From Fuerstiella marisgermanici (GTDB lineage: Bacteria > Planctomycetota > Planctomycetia > Planctomycetales > Planctomycetaceae), in the NCBI RefSeq assembly GCF_001983935.1, contig NZ_CP017641.1, forward strand, positions 6,932,001 to 6,996,000: a stretch of DNA of 64,000 nucleotides. Direction: 5' to 3'. The position numbers and the translations under genes are program-made. The notes under the pieces were generated by a model. The model was not told where the DNA came from. It worked only from the letters and a program-made list of their open reading frames with translations, and searched no databases. This document shows, piece after piece, positions 44,331 to 54,900 of this stretch (position 1 is its first letter; each line of letters opens with the position of its first letter).

Positions 44331-44720
44331 CGGTGCTGACTTCCGTCAAAGGGGAGCTGATGTTGGCTCGCATGGCAAAAAACCTTACCCAGCTTGCCGG
44401 TTTTCGAATACATTATCACGAGCTTAGTTGGGCACAAGGAGCAGAATTGCTGAGGCTTCGAATTAACAATGTCTTAACAGAGCCGGACACAGTGAAGTGG
44501 CGTTCTAAGCCACCTCAATTTTACGAACTGGCAAGAGACTTCATCCGGTAGCAGTAGCGTCGGGCTAGTGTGGATTGATTCCCGGTTCCGGCAATATGTC
44601 CGGGAAGTTGACTGGACGGCGACAAGTGGCGTCGTGTCGGTAGACCATGCGGCACTTGTACACGGCTCGCGGAATGACGCGAGTGTTCAGGTCAGCATAC
44701 GCTGTCAGCCTGGGCCAGAA
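44331..44720. other. 390 bp without a convincing gene
   Basis: An 81-codon plus-strand frame (44306-44551) starts inside the PEP-CTERM gene and matches nothing I recognise. I see no RNA-like fold or T-tract hairpin. The region probably holds the PEP-CTERM promoter and the 3' flank of the gene at 44721. Confidence 0.45.
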
Positions 44721-46430
44721 TTACCGCCTGTCAGCAGTTGCATCTGCTGCAAGATCTGGAGCGACGTCGTCGGTGTGCTGACCGTACAAACTGAATTGCG
44801 AGACCAGGATTCCGCTTTCATTTTCTATCGCGTAGGCCGCCGATGGGCCAAGCGTGCGGCGGAGGTCGTCAAAAGACGGCAATAGTGACAAATCAATACC
44901 GAACGCATCCTCGGGCTTCACCTGCGAGCGAAGAAACATGTACGGGATTCTTAGACTGTCGTTTGCGGCATCGTACGACTGCATAAGACAGTTCATCGGC
45001 AGATGCGCTGCAACTCGCTGATAACCAGGCGATTCTTTTAGCGGTGTCTTTGCCGTTCCTGACGACGCTGCTATTGCCTGTTCGCTGCCGGCAACGACCA
45101 GCATGTCGTCGATCAGCGTGAGGCACACCTTCGTTTCTCCCACCGGCTGCGTGTAAACTGTTCGGCCATCCACAATTGACACCGATACGGGAATCGTTCC
45201 AAACAAAGGCTTCCCGTTATCCGCTTGCTGCAAAACTGAATCGACGGCCGCCGGATTCCGGACCTGAATTGCAACGACAGAATGCGAGTTGCCGTCCTGG
45301 TCTGCAGTGACCACGCGGATTCGCCCCGTCAGTTGATCCAGTAGATCTGTTTTTAGATTGAAACCGTTCTTCACAGTGCCAAGCCGCTTCACGTACAGAT
45401 CAAGAGCATTGTTGCCTTCGATCAGGCTCAAAAGCTTGTTGGCTCCGTCGTAGAACGCCTGTAGATCCCAGAAGAAAGATTGGCACGACGTAGCGTTGCT
45501 GGTGATCCATGCGGGCGGCTCAAGGTTGTCCGTTTTCAGGCTAACCAGTCCCAGCAGGCCTTCACGCGGTTCTTTCAGTACAACCTGAGTGCGAGAGACA
45601 GCCGCATAGTCCTGACCACGAAACTCCACCGTTCCGCCGATCGCAACAAGGCTATCAAGTCCGGTTTGTGGGATCAGGTTCAACAAGAAACTACGGAAGT
45701 CGGACTCAGTCGGTTCGTTGTCGAGGATCATTTCGTGAAGTAAGCCGACCGGGTCCACATACCACGTCAGCTGCGGATCGTGAGTTTGTTCCTGACGCGT
45801 CGCCGTGATTTCCGCATAGCCACGCGGATGGCTCACTGCGGAACGTGTGTTGCAGTGACACAGCATTTCCCGAAGTACGCCAGGGTCTGTGGTCAGATAC
45901 GCGGTCGAACCCTGCACACAAATGGCCAGTTCACGAAACTTTTCCTCACGACGAAATTCGTAGACGCATACCCGGCCGTAGTTTGACTGACGGTAGGTGA
46001 AACCGGACACCATCAACGCCTGCGTTAGGCGCATGCCGATGCGGTGCATTAGAAAGTGAGAACGAAAGTCAATCATCGCCACGATGGCCACAGGGCGATC
46101 CGGAACTCGGACCGAGGCAATCGTAGTCGCTCCAATCCCCAATTCGCGGAACTCATCCAGCGTGAGACCCACTTCGCGGCGCAAACGTTCTGATATTTGA
46201 GGTCGTTTCGCCTTCAGGTGTTCAACAAACGGTGACCACAATTCTGCGTGCCGCTGTCGCGCTGGGGAGTGTGAACGTTCGCTGTCGCGTGCAGTGTCAT
46301 GAATGGTCACTCGCGCCAGCACACGGCCTGGCAGCATGCGGGCGTGACCGTCCGGAAGACGCTGTGCCATCGCCGTGCTGCATAACAGCATCAGTGCAGC
46401 GACAGCAATAACTGTGCGTTCCGGTTTCAT
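44721..46430 (-). CDS. exported protein of unknown function (DUF3352-like character)
   Basis: 569 residues with a signal peptide (VIAVAALMLLCSTAMA-QR). I recognise no enzymatic motif. The repeated pattern of alternating beta-strands and phrases such as LTGRIRVVTADQDGNSHSVV, VCLTLIDDMLVVAGSEQAI and LLGLVSLKTD recalls DUF3352-type bacterial exported proteins that contain tandem alpha/beta modules. Several unpaired cysteines are present. It is transcribed away from the Tat protein at 46588 and shares that divergent upstream region. Confidence 0.65.
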   Translation of the reverse strand: MKPERTVIAVAALMLLCSTAMAQRLPDGHARMLPGRVLARVTIHDTARDSERSHSPARQRHAELWSPFVEHLKAKRPQISERLRREVGLTLDEFRELGIGATTIASVRVPDRPVAIVAMIDFRSHFLMHRIGMRLTQALMVSGFTYRQSNYGRVCVYEFRREEKFRELAICVQGSTAYLTTDPGVLREMLCHCNTRSAVSHPRGYAEITATRQEQTHDPQLTWYVDPVGLLHEMILDNEPTESDFRSFLLNLIPQTGLDSLVAIGGTVEFRGQDYAAVSRTQVVLKEPREGLLGLVSLKTDNLEPPAWITSNATSCQSFFWDLQAFYDGANKLLSLIEGNNALDLYVKRLGTVKNGFNLKTDLLDQLTGRIRVVTADQDGNSHSVVAIQVRNPAAVDSVLQQADNGKPLFGTIPVSVSIVDGRTVYTQPVGETKVCLTLIDDMLVVAGSEQAIAASSGTAKTPLKESPGYQRVAAHLPMNCLMQSYDAANDSLRIPYMFLRSQVKPEDAFGIDLSLLPSFDDLRRTLGPSAAYAIENESGILVSQFSLYGQHTDDVAPDLAADATADRR

Positions 46431-46587
46431 TTGTTGGTACCCGCTGGTACGACGGATTATGCAGGACTGAAGAATTTAGGAATTTTGTGCGCCTGGCGAT
46501 GACGATAACCTGTTTCATACAAGATCGTGCGGCAGGATGGTCGGCACGCGGAATTCGTCGCTAATTCGGGTTATGAGAGCCAGGGAC

Positions 46588-47574
46588 ATGGAACGTCGTC
46601 GCTTTCTGCAAAAAAGTCTCAAGTTGACCGCTGGCGCGGCCGCTGCGACGTTAACCAATGCTTCAGTCAACGCGGGCATCTTCGAAAAGCTGCTGACCGG
46701 CATCGACCGAACCAACGGCACGCTGCTGGATCGAATTGATGTCGTTCTGCGCAATGCCGACAAAGCGTTCAAGGGCGTCTACCACGGCTACGGTCTTGGC
46801 ATTCACGAGATCATGGCCGAATCAAAAGGCCCATTGCCAACTGAACCCAAACGCAGTCATCCCAGCTGGCCGCACATCCATTGTGTGTGTCATTGCAATT
46901 CGGTGGCGAATCTTGGCGAAGAGGAAGGTGCGGAAATCTCACGCATCGGCGGCATTGCTGATGAAGTAAATCAGGCATACTTTTCACAGCTCTTCTATTC
47001 AACCATCATGCCGATGGTGTGGCACGACCAGCTATCAAAGTATGATGGCCCCGAACGCTTTCAGAATGCTCAACGAGACATGAAGTACCTGATGCAGTAC
47101 GCGTTCGGTACAGAACGTGGTCGCAAGAAGGCACTCATGCTAGCGGCGGCGAAAGATAAGCGGAACCGTGATCGACTGCAGGACTTTCGTCACCTGATTT
47201 ACGGCCTTGTCGACGCACTGGAAAGTACGTGGCAACGGTCTGACTTTCACGATAACTACGTCGGTCGCCAAGGCGGTCGTCAATGTCCGAAGGGGCTGAC
47301 GGCAGCAAAGAAACGCGAATGGTGCAGTGGCTGGTGCACCGGACATGGAGTCACCACCGATGCCGCCGAAGGTTATCGCACGACACGACCGTGGGGACCC
47401 TTCCACCCGCTGTTTCCCGGCCCGGTCCCCACCATGAATGATGTGCTCCATGGTGACAGTCAGGCTGACTATCAACCGGAGCTGAACGTCGCTCCCCCGG
47501 AAATGGAGCCGATCGTGATGCCAAAGCTAAAAGGCATGTACAAGCTGCGAGGCCCACGGGCTGTGGGACGCTAG
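46588..47574 (+). CDS. Tat-exported Cys/His-rich protein of unknown family
   Basis: About 328 residues from the ATG at 46588, which gives the twin-arginine-like start MERRRFLQKSLKLTAGAAAA. Starts further upstream are less consistent with export. No family was recognised. Two residue clusters stand out: HPSWPHIHCVCHCNS (three His, three Cys) at about 91-105, and CPKG...WCSGWCTGHG near residue 245. Together they could bind iron or zinc, or form disulfides outside the cytoplasm. The tail is Pro-rich. Tat export suggests that it folds around a cofactor first. Confidence 0.65.
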   Translation: MERRRFLQKSLKLTAGAAAATLTNASVNAGIFEKLLTGIDRTNGTLLDRIDVVLRNADKAFKGVYHGYGLGIHEIMAESKGPLPTEPKRSHPSWPHIHCVCHCNSVANLGEEEGAEISRIGGIADEVNQAYFSQLFYSTIMPMVWHDQLSKYDGPERFQNAQRDMKYLMQYAFGTERGRKKALMLAAAKDKRNRDRLQDFRHLIYGLVDALESTWQRSDFHDNYVGRQGGRQCPKGLTAAKKREWCSGWCTGHGVTTDAAEGYRTTRPWGPFHPLFPGPVPTMNDVLHGDSQADYQPELNVAPPEMEPIVMPKLKGMYKLRGPRAVGR

Positions 47575-47730
47575 CTGCTGACTACTGCGAGACACTTCGC
47601 GCCAGCTGAGTTGCAACTCTGCGACCGTTGCGAAGTGTGTAGGCCGATACATGTGTCGACTCTCCACCCGCTGCGGCCACATCCGGCGCGCAGTCTGCCC
47701 AAGCCCATGCTTCGTTGTAGCAGAACCAAC

Positions 47731-50622
47731 CTATTGAGCCGTGGCGACTGAATCTGATTGCTCTTCGCCAGCGGCGCGGATTTTCGCCATCGCGGTTTCG
47801 CGCAGGGCCTGCGCTGGTTCGTGGTTTGGGTCGATCTTCAGGATGCGATCACACACTGTTTTGGTTTCAATCCAGTCCTCAAGACGTTTGCTAAGCACAG
47901 CTTTGTGCCAGTGCGCACCTAATGAAGACTCGGTTGCCTGGTCTGCCAGTTCGAGCCATCGATTCGTCCAGCGAGATGTCTCTTCCAAATCGCCGGCGTT
48001 CAACGTGATGATCGAAAATGTGCGAGCGTGGTGTGCGTCTGCGATGGTTGCGGTATGAACCTTACTTGCTGCGGCCACGGCGGCCTTCAAATTGTTTTCT
48101 GCGTCGTGTTGGAAACTGTGTGACAGGACCACCGACGTGGTGAAGACCGCCTTCCAAACAAACTGATCGTCCTTCTTCAGAAAACCAGGATGTTCAATGG
48201 CTTTTCGAAATGTCTCGCGCGCTGTTTCCACAAGTCGAATCTGGTTTTCGCGATCGGTGCTGCGAGGGTCGACGTCTGCGAGCCGCAAGCTACCCAACAT
48301 CAACAGAAGCGACGCTTCAGGATGAATCGCGACAAGTTCATCGATGGCGTTGGCTCGTTGTTTGTCGTCCGTTGTCAGCAACTCCGGCAACGTCGCCATC
48401 AGGTTTGAAAACCGCTCGCCGACAGCGATCGGAAATCGCCAGCCTCGTTCTTTAATCAGCGGAATAAAGTTCGCGTTGAAGTTTCCTACAATGCTGAGCA
48501 GCTGCAGCATGTCGAGTTGTCCAACGCCCGTATCCAAAACGACATCATTTGTGGCATGCCGGACATTGGCGCAGAAATCGTTCCATGCTTTTTTTGAACC
48601 GGAGTTCAGTTGGCATTCGTCCAGAAGGGCCTCCGCTTCAGGCAGCCTGTTGGCCGCCGCCAAGCGCAAACATTCCAGCAGACGAAAATCGATATCTTCG
48701 GGGAACAGTTCCCGAGCGACCCGGATTTCCTGTTGCGCTTCGTCCAGTCGTGCGAGTGACAGGAGCGTGAAGGTTAACAGCCGCCGAGCTCGATGGTGAA
48801 ACGGGTCGAGTCGCGTGGCTTCTTTGAGGGCGGCAAGTGCAGCCGGTGAGGTTGCAGCCAGGACTCCGCGGATGTAGTGCCGATCGGCTGCAGGTAATTC
48901 CTGCAGCGACAATTCGCGAAGAAGTTGTTCGCCGTTTTCAAACCCTGCCACTCCTTCCAATGCCAGTTCGGCCTGCCACATTTTCAAGGCTGTCGAGCCG
49001 CTGGGGGATTCTTTCGAATCGTGTGCCCGATGCCATAGCTCGGCCGCCGCTTCCAGGTTCCGCGCTGCGACGTTCGCTTCAACCAGTTTCAGCAAAATGC
49101 CAATCTGGTCAGGGTGGCCTCGGTCGAGGCTTTGCTGAAAGTGAGCGATGGCCGTCGTGATTTGGCCACGTTGCATGGCCAGTTGGCCAGCGTTCGCGGC
49201 CGATTCGGCCAGCAGTGACTGAGTTTCCCGTTCTGCAACCTGAGCCTTGTGTCGTTCGCCAGCGACGCGGTGCAATTGAGTGCCAATGCCCAGCAGGAAC
49301 AACGAGAGGGCTATGACTCCGGACGTGGCTGCTGCAAGGGCAGGGCGGCGTTTGGCCCACATCATTAGTCTGGCCGTGCGGCTTACAGGTCGCGCTTCAA
49401 TGGGTTTGCCGTCCAGCACGCAGCGAAGATCGGATTGAAGATTGGCGGCCGTTTCGTAGCGTTGCGACGGTTCCTTCTGCAGGCATTTCAGAATGATCGT
49501 CTGCAAGTCTACGCTGACTTCGAAATTCAGATCCCGCGGGTTAGCGGGCGCGTTGTGCAGAACCTTGCCGATGATTTCTGCTGTCGTGCCTTCGAACGGC
49601 AACCGGCCGCAAACCATGCGATAAAGCACTGCGCCCAGGCTATAGACGTCGCTGCGAGCGTCCGCGCTGCGGGCTCGACCGTCTGCCTGTTCCGGAGACA
49701 TGAACGCCGGTGTGCCCAACATGTCGCCTTCGTGTGTTAAGTGTTGGCTGGCGTCGGCTACCAAAGCCAATCCGAAATCCAGCAACATCGGGACTCCGTT
49801 TTCGATCATGATGTTCGCTGGCTTAATGTCGCGGTGCACGATGCCGAAGCGGTGGCATTCCTGTAGGGCTGACGCCAGCCGCCGAGTTAGTTCCACGGCT
49901 TCGCGAATCGTCGGTGGATCTTCGCGCAGGCGAGTCGCCAACGTTGTTCCGTCAACAAACTGGCTGGCGATATAGGCGTGCGACTGAAAGCTGCCTGTCT
50001 CGTAGACCGTTACAACATTCGGATGCTGTAGTGAAGCCACTGCTTGAGCTTCACGCAGCATACGCATTCGCATTGCCGGTTGCAGGTCCGACATCTGAGT
50101 CAAAAACTTCAGCGCAACGCGGCGTTGCAGCCTTGTGTCGATAGCGGAGTAAACAGTCGCGAAGGCTCCACGTCCGACACACTCCTCGATGCGATATGTG
50201 CCAACCTGAGTCCCCGCAGTGACGAATGATTCAAGCGGCTTGTCAATTCGCGGCGCACCACGGAGTCGCTTCCACAGGTCAACCACTGTGCTGTCGGCTG
50301 AGAATCGACTTTCGATTTCGGCCTGATCGGGAAACTTCCCGGCTTTGTCCCGCAACTGAAACTCATGCTCCAGTAGTTCATCACGGTAGGGTGGCTGCTG
50401 TAGTTCGGGATAACTTCGTAAATAGTCGTCCAGATTTGTTGTGGCATCCAGTTTCCACTGGTGTTCAAAATCGATCATCACCAATTCGGCAAGCAAATCG
50501 GCGGACTCTTTTCGAGAGTCCCGATGCATGAACTCGTCGATCGAAGGTGATGTCCCTTCACGCCAGGCCTCCTCAAAGGCCAATAGTATCGGTTCGCTTG
50601 TTTGCCAATCATCGAGCTTCAT
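47731..50622 (-). CDS. membrane Ser/Thr protein kinase with C-terminal TPR-like region
   Basis: 963 residues. About 145 N-terminal residues (helical, typical of planctomycete kinases) precede the Hanks kinase domain (about 145-410): GTYRIEECVGRGAFATVY, VALKF, VHRDIKPANIMIENG, LLDFGLAL and GTPAFMSPEQADGRARSADARSDVYSLG. A single transmembrane helix lies near 435-455 (ALAAATSGVIALSLFLLGIG). The remaining about 500 residues are helical with TPR-like periodicity (QRGQITTAIAHFQQSLDRG). The start codon overlaps the stop of the upstream sigma-factor gene by 4 bases, so the two are translationally coupled. This ECF/kinase pairing is a known planctomycete signalling arrangement. Confidence 0.95.
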   Translation of the reverse strand: MKLDDWQTSEPILLAFEEAWREGTSPSIDEFMHRDSRKESADLLAELVMIDFEHQWKLDATTNLDDYLRSYPELQQPPYRDELLEHEFQLRDKAGKFPDQAEIESRFSADSTVVDLWKRLRGAPRIDKPLESFVTAGTQVGTYRIEECVGRGAFATVYSAIDTRLQRRVALKFLTQMSDLQPAMRMRMLREAQAVASLQHPNVVTVYETGSFQSHAYIASQFVDGTTLATRLREDPPTIREAVELTRRLASALQECHRFGIVHRDIKPANIMIENGVPMLLDFGLALVADASQHLTHEGDMLGTPAFMSPEQADGRARSADARSDVYSLGAVLYRMVCGRLPFEGTTAEIIGKVLHNAPANPRDLNFEVSVDLQTIILKCLQKEPSQRYETAANLQSDLRCVLDGKPIEARPVSRTARLMMWAKRRPALAAATSGVIALSLFLLGIGTQLHRVAGERHKAQVAERETQSLLAESAANAGQLAMQRGQITTAIAHFQQSLDRGHPDQIGILLKLVEANVAARNLEAAAELWHRAHDSKESPSGSTALKMWQAELALEGVAGFENGEQLLRELSLQELPAADRHYIRGVLAATSPAALAALKEATRLDPFHHRARRLLTFTLLSLARLDEAQQEIRVARELFPEDIDFRLLECLRLAAANRLPEAEALLDECQLNSGSKKAWNDFCANVRHATNDVVLDTGVGQLDMLQLLSIVGNFNANFIPLIKERGWRFPIAVGERFSNLMATLPELLTTDDKQRANAIDELVAIHPEASLLLMLGSLRLADVDPRSTDRENQIRLVETARETFRKAIEHPGFLKKDDQFVWKAVFTTSVVLSHSFQHDAENNLKAAVAAASKVHTATIADAHHARTFSIITLNAGDLEETSRWTNRWLELADQATESSLGAHWHKAVLSKRLEDWIETKTVCDRILKIDPNHEPAQALRETAMAKIRAAGEEQSDSVATAQ

Positions 50623-51218
50623 TCGTCGCCCATCATTTCAGAAGCCACTTTGCGAACTAAGGAAAGCGCTCGGTCAACGGTTCTGGACGTGACGCCGACC
50701 GTCGCTGCGATTTCATCGATCGAATGGCCGTCCAGTCGCAATCGCACGATTCGCTGATGAGTTTCAGGAATCTGTTCCAGAATCCCCTCAAGCAACTCCA
50801 TCATCACCACCCACGATGAGGCGGTTGGTGCATCATCCTGAGCCGTCGGAAAATCGCTGGGTGTCGAAGCTTCGCGCCTGACATCTCGCAGCTGTTGACC
50901 ATGATGACGAATGGTTTTCTTGACCTTTCGATAGGTCATCGCGGCAAGTAATCGCCAGACGTCCGGGCTTTGTTCAAACTGAAACCGCCCCCTGCTGTTT
51001 CGGTCGAAGAAGCTGCGAAAGACTGACTGCACAATGTCTTCGGGATCCACTCGCTGCTGAAGACGATTCGGCAATCGTGAACTCGCCAGCCTCAACAAAC
51101 GATCCGTGAATCTGGCCACGGCATCGACTTCATACCCATCGTGCAATTGCACGATGCTCTCCAGCCAAATTGATTCGTTTGCGATCTGCATTTCGTGATC
51201 TTTGTCGCGGGGCACCAT
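50619..51218 (-). CDS. ECF-type RNA polymerase sigma factor, kinase-coupled
   Basis: About 199 residues from the ATG at 51218 (after CCAAGG). Starts at 51191 and 51293 are possible. Region 2 is RFTDRLLRLASSRLPNRLQQ followed by VDPEDIVQSVFRSFFDR. Region 4 is ILEQIPETHQRIVRLRLDG followed by SIDEIAATVGVTSRTVDRAL, with the helix-turn-helix. There is no anti-sigma gene. Instead the next gene, overlapping by 4 bases, is a Ser/Thr kinase, so control by phosphorylation is the likely mode. Confidence 0.92.
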   Translation of the reverse strand: MVPRDKDHEMQIANESIWLESIVQLHDGYEVDAVARFTDRLLRLASSRLPNRLQQRVDPEDIVQSVFRSFFDRNSRGRFQFEQSPDVWRLLAAMTYRKVKKTIRHHGQQLRDVRREASTPSDFPTAQDDAPTASSWVVMMELLEGILEQIPETHQRIVRLRLDGHSIDEIAATVGVTSRTVDRALSLVRKVASEMMGDE

Positions 51219-51542
51219 GACGCCTTGGCAGTTGATTCCAGTGCGGCGCCAGGTGTGCAGCGCGAGCGGAATTGCGGCGACAGATGTTGCCAAAGTCTAG
51301 GCCCGAATTCGCGTCACCGCGAGGCATAGTAGCCGTCTGAAGGGTGAACAAAAGCTGCGTACATTCAAGTGCCCCGGTACGTCGCCAGCCAGCATCGTGA
51401 AGGTTGGTGGAAGCAATTTCCAGAAAATATGCCCGTCACCTGTCGTGAAACCGCGCGAAAAGGAAATCCACTGAAACCCAGAATGTGATGCCGCCGGCAC
51501 GGGCCTCGGTGGCAGGCAAGTTGGGATCCAGCGGAGTGCCAC
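51219..51542. other. 324 bp divergent intergenic region
   Basis: This interval separates the ECF sigma gene (minus) from the LuxR-type gene (plus). It should carry both promoters. I see no obvious inverted repeat or RNA structure, and overlapping short frames are not convincing. Confidence 0.5.
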
Positions 51543-51896
51543 ATGCAAACACTCAACGAGGTTGCGGCGAATGGCGCGGGCCAATCATCGAATAATCGCC
51601 TGAACCTGCTCACGCCTGCAAACCCAGCAAAAGATTTGATTTCGACGGGGGAATGGTGCGAGATTGGCCACCTGCTGGAGTTGTCCAATCGCGAACTGGA
51701 TGTCGCCAGGTTGCTGTTCGAAGGCATGAGTCGCGAACAGATCGCGCTGGCCCTCCGCAAGGCCGATGGCAGTTGCCTCAGTCCCGAAACTGTGCGCGTG
51801 TACATCGATCGCCTGTGGCGAAAACTCAACGTTTCCAACCACATGCAACTGGCCATCCGCCTGCTGCGCGTCCAACGCCTGATTCAGCAGGGTTAA
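51543..51896 (+). CDS. LuxR/GerE-type helix-turn-helix regulator
   Basis: 117 residues. The C-terminal about 70 residues fit the GerE HTH: LSNRELDVARLLFEGMSREQ, then IALAL, then LSPETVRVYIDRLWRKLNV and SNHMQLAIRLL. There is a slightly long turn (RKADGSC) between helices. The N-terminal about 45 residues show no receiver or autoinducer domain, so it is a small single-domain regulator, perhaps controlled by partner proteins or by its abundance. It stands 98 bases upstream of the giant adhesin gene in the same direction. The palindrome between them is a plausible binding site. Confidence 0.85.
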   Translation: MQTLNEVAANGAGQSSNNRLNLLTPANPAKDLISTGEWCEIGHLLELSNRELDVARLLFEGMSREQIALALRKADGSCLSPETVRVYIDRLWRKLNVSNHMQLAIRLLRVQRLIQQG

Positions 51897-51910
51897 CCGG
51901 TAGTTCTCGT

Positions 51911-51937
51911 TGCGTGTCACAAAATTTGTGACACGCA
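51911..51937. promoter_or_regulatory. 27-bp perfect palindrome (13-1-13) upstream of the giant gene
   Basis: The arms TGCGTGTCACAAA and TTTGTGACACGCA flank a single central A. It begins 15 bases after the LuxR-type stop and ends 57 bases before the ATG at 51995. A one-base loop and no following T-tract make a terminator unlikely. The 17-bp core GTCACAAAATTTGTGAC recurs in reverse orientation at 62958-62974, supporting an operator. Confidence 0.75.
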
Positions 51938-51994
51938 TTCGCTTCGCCTCCCGCCCATGCTCACCGCCTACCTGCACAAAAATCGGAAAACAAC

Positions 51995-54900
51995 ATGATC
52001 AATTTCCTCCGCAAGCTCTTTCGTTCCAACCACATGCCTTTCGCCAACGGTCGGCGGCGCGTTGGCCGTCGACGCCATTCAAGACCTGAGAAGCTCGAAG
52101 ATCGCTGTCTGCTCGCAGCCGTGGTTTGGGACGGGGGTGGAACAACCTCCAACTGGAGCGACGCTTTGAACTGGGACAACGATGTTGTTCCGGCGACCGG
52201 AGATGACGTGACGATCGATTTGGTCGGGGCGGCCTACACGGTAAATCTGGATGTCGATATCGCCGCGGGACAAGCGACCGAGAGTCTTGGCAGCTTGACG
52301 CTGAATTCGGCCGACGTGACGTTTGCTTCAGCGGGGAAAACACTGACCGTTTCCGGCGATTCGGATGTTTTTGACGGTGCCGTCACATGGGCCAACTCGG
52401 TCTGGACAGGAACTGGCACGCTGACAGTCGGGACAGCGAGCTTTTTTAATATGTACGATTCGACGACAACGCCCAGCCGTATTGACAGTGCGTTTGTGAA
52501 CAACGGCGATGTGTTGATTCGCGGGCTGACGAATCAGTGGACGCACAGTTCGGTCGTGAATTCGTCAAGCGGGAAGATTACGATCAATTCGCTCAGCTCT
52601 CCGCTGGCTCTGTCGCATCTGTATCTTTCGGATGGGATGGTCAATCAGGGACTCATTGAACTGCAGAACACGAGTACCAGCGGCGGTCGTGTGGTTGCGC
52701 TGCACACGGGGACGGGCACTCTGTTGAACGAAGTGGGGGCCACGATCAACACACCGGGGACTACTGCGTTGGCGACGTATCAGTTGAACGCCCAGATCGA
52801 CAACCGGGGGACGATTGACTTTTCGGGTGCCGGGACAGGATTGATTGACAAGTTGGGAGCCAACTCCGTGAACAGTGGGACGATCATCTCTTCGGCCGCC
52901 AACGCGATTGAAATCAAAGGGTTCAACTCCTTCACGAACAGTGGAACCATTGACACCACGTCCAGCATTCGTTCGCTGATTCAGGGTCAGAGTCAGACGA
53001 CGTCCACATTCACGAACAGCAATGTCGTCACGCTGGGTGACACCGGTGGGAATGAATCTGTGGTGGAAACACTGGATGTGTTGACCAACACGGCGAGCGG
53101 TGACATCACTTTCCACACAGGGAACGGCCAGCTTCGCAACTACACCACGTTCAACAATATTGGGGATGTGGAGGTCACCAGCGGCCACAGACTGACGGCG
53201 ACGAACGGGACGATCAACAATGCCGCCGGTTCAACGTTTGACGGCGATGGCAACATTGTCCTTTTTGCGGCCACGATGGATGTTGCCGGGACTCTGTCGA
53301 CGGGCAATGCGTCGTACACTCTGGACAACGCCGTTGTGCAGGGTGCCGGCACCTTCGTGAATGATTCGTTTGTGAACATGTACGACAACGATAGCGGTCC
53401 GAGCCGTATTGACAGTGCGATTGTGAATAACGGTGACATTCTGGTTCGTGGTGACACGAACCAATGGACGCACAGTTCGATTGTGAATTCGGCGAGCGGG
53501 AAGATCACGATCAATTCGCTGAACTTTCCTTTGGCGCTGTCCCACCTGTATTTGTCGGATGGAATGATCAATCATGGACTGATCGAACTGCAGAACACGA
53601 GTTCGAGCGGTGGCCGTGTGGTTGCTCTGCACACGGGGACGGGCACTCTGTTGAACGAAGTGGGGGCCACGATCAACACACCGGGGACTACTGCGTTGGC
53701 GACGTATCAGTTGAACGCCCAGATCGACAACCGGGGGACGATTGACTTTTCGGGTGCCGGGACAGGATTGATTGACAAGTTGGGAGCCAACTCCGTGAAC
53801 AGTGGGACGATCATCTCTTCGGCCGCCAACGCGATTGAAATCAAAGGGTTCAACTCCTTCACGAACAGTGGAACCATTGACACCACGTCCAGCATTCGTT
53901 CGCTGATTCAGGGTCAGAGTCAGACGACGTCCACATTCACGAACAGCAATGTCGTCACGCTGGGTGACACCGGTGGGAATGAATCTGTGGTGGAAACACT
54001 GGATGTGTTGACCAACACGGCGAGCGGTGACATCACTTTCCACACAGGGAACGGCCAGCTTCGCAACTACACCACGTTCAACAATATTGGGGATGTGGAG
54101 GTCACCAGTGGCCACAGGCTGACGGCGACGAACGGGACGATCAACAACGCAGCAGGATCAACGTTTGACGGCGATGGCAACATTGTCCTTTTTGCGGCCA
54201 CGATGGATGTTGCCGGGACTCTGTCGACGGGCAATGCGTCGTACACTCTGGACAACGCCGTTGTGCAGGGTGCCGGCACCTTCGTGAATGATTCGTTTGT
54301 GAACATGTACGACAACGATAGCGGTCCGAGCCGTATTGACAGTGCGATTGTGAATAACGGTGACATTCTGGTTCGTGGTGACACGAACCAATGGACGCAC
54401 AGTTCGATTGTGAATTCGGCGAGCGGGAAGATCACGATCAATTCGCTGAACTTTCCTTTGGCGCTGTCCCACCTGTATTTGTCGGATGGAATGATCAATC
54501 ATGGACTGATCGAACTGCAGAACACGAGTTCGAGCGGTGGCCGTGTGGTTGCTCTGCACACGGGGACGGGCACTCTGTTGAACGAAGTGGGGGCCACGAT
54601 CAACACACCGGGGACTACTGCGTTGGCGACGTATCAGTTGAACGCCCAGATCGACAACCGGGGGACGATTGACTTTTCGGGTGCCGGGACAGGATTGATT
54701 GACAAGTTGGGAGCCAACTCCGTGAACAGTGGGACGGTCATCTCTTCGGCCGCCAACGCCGTGGAAATCAACAACTTCAACAGCTTTGAAAACTATGGAA
54801 CCATCAATACAGGTGCAATTCAGGCATATTTTTCCAATGGCGGAAGCTACACAAATCAAGCAACTGGCCAGATATTGTCGTCCGTTGACGCGGAATTTAA

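Noticed and set aside
44306-44551. 81-codon plus-strand frame between the PEP-CTERM gene and the exported protein
   Set aside because: It starts within the PEP-CTERM coding sequence on the other strand, has no good ribosome site and no recognised similarity. It is possible but unsupported.
51911-51937. Palindrome as an intrinsic terminator of the LuxR-type gene
   Set aside because: The one-base centre cannot form a normal loop, no T-run follows, and the core recurs far away upstream of another gene, all of which fit an operator better.
53231-54115. 294-codon minus-strand frames repeated every 927 bp inside the giant gene
   Set aside because: They repeat only because the underlying DNA repeats. 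Their translations (Arg/Val-rich, no motif) are the antisense of the adhesin repeats.
52440-54770. Possible CRISPR-like or satellite array
   Set aside because: The repeat unit is 927 bp, fully coding and in frame, with no short repeats or unique spacers. It is a protein-domain duplication.
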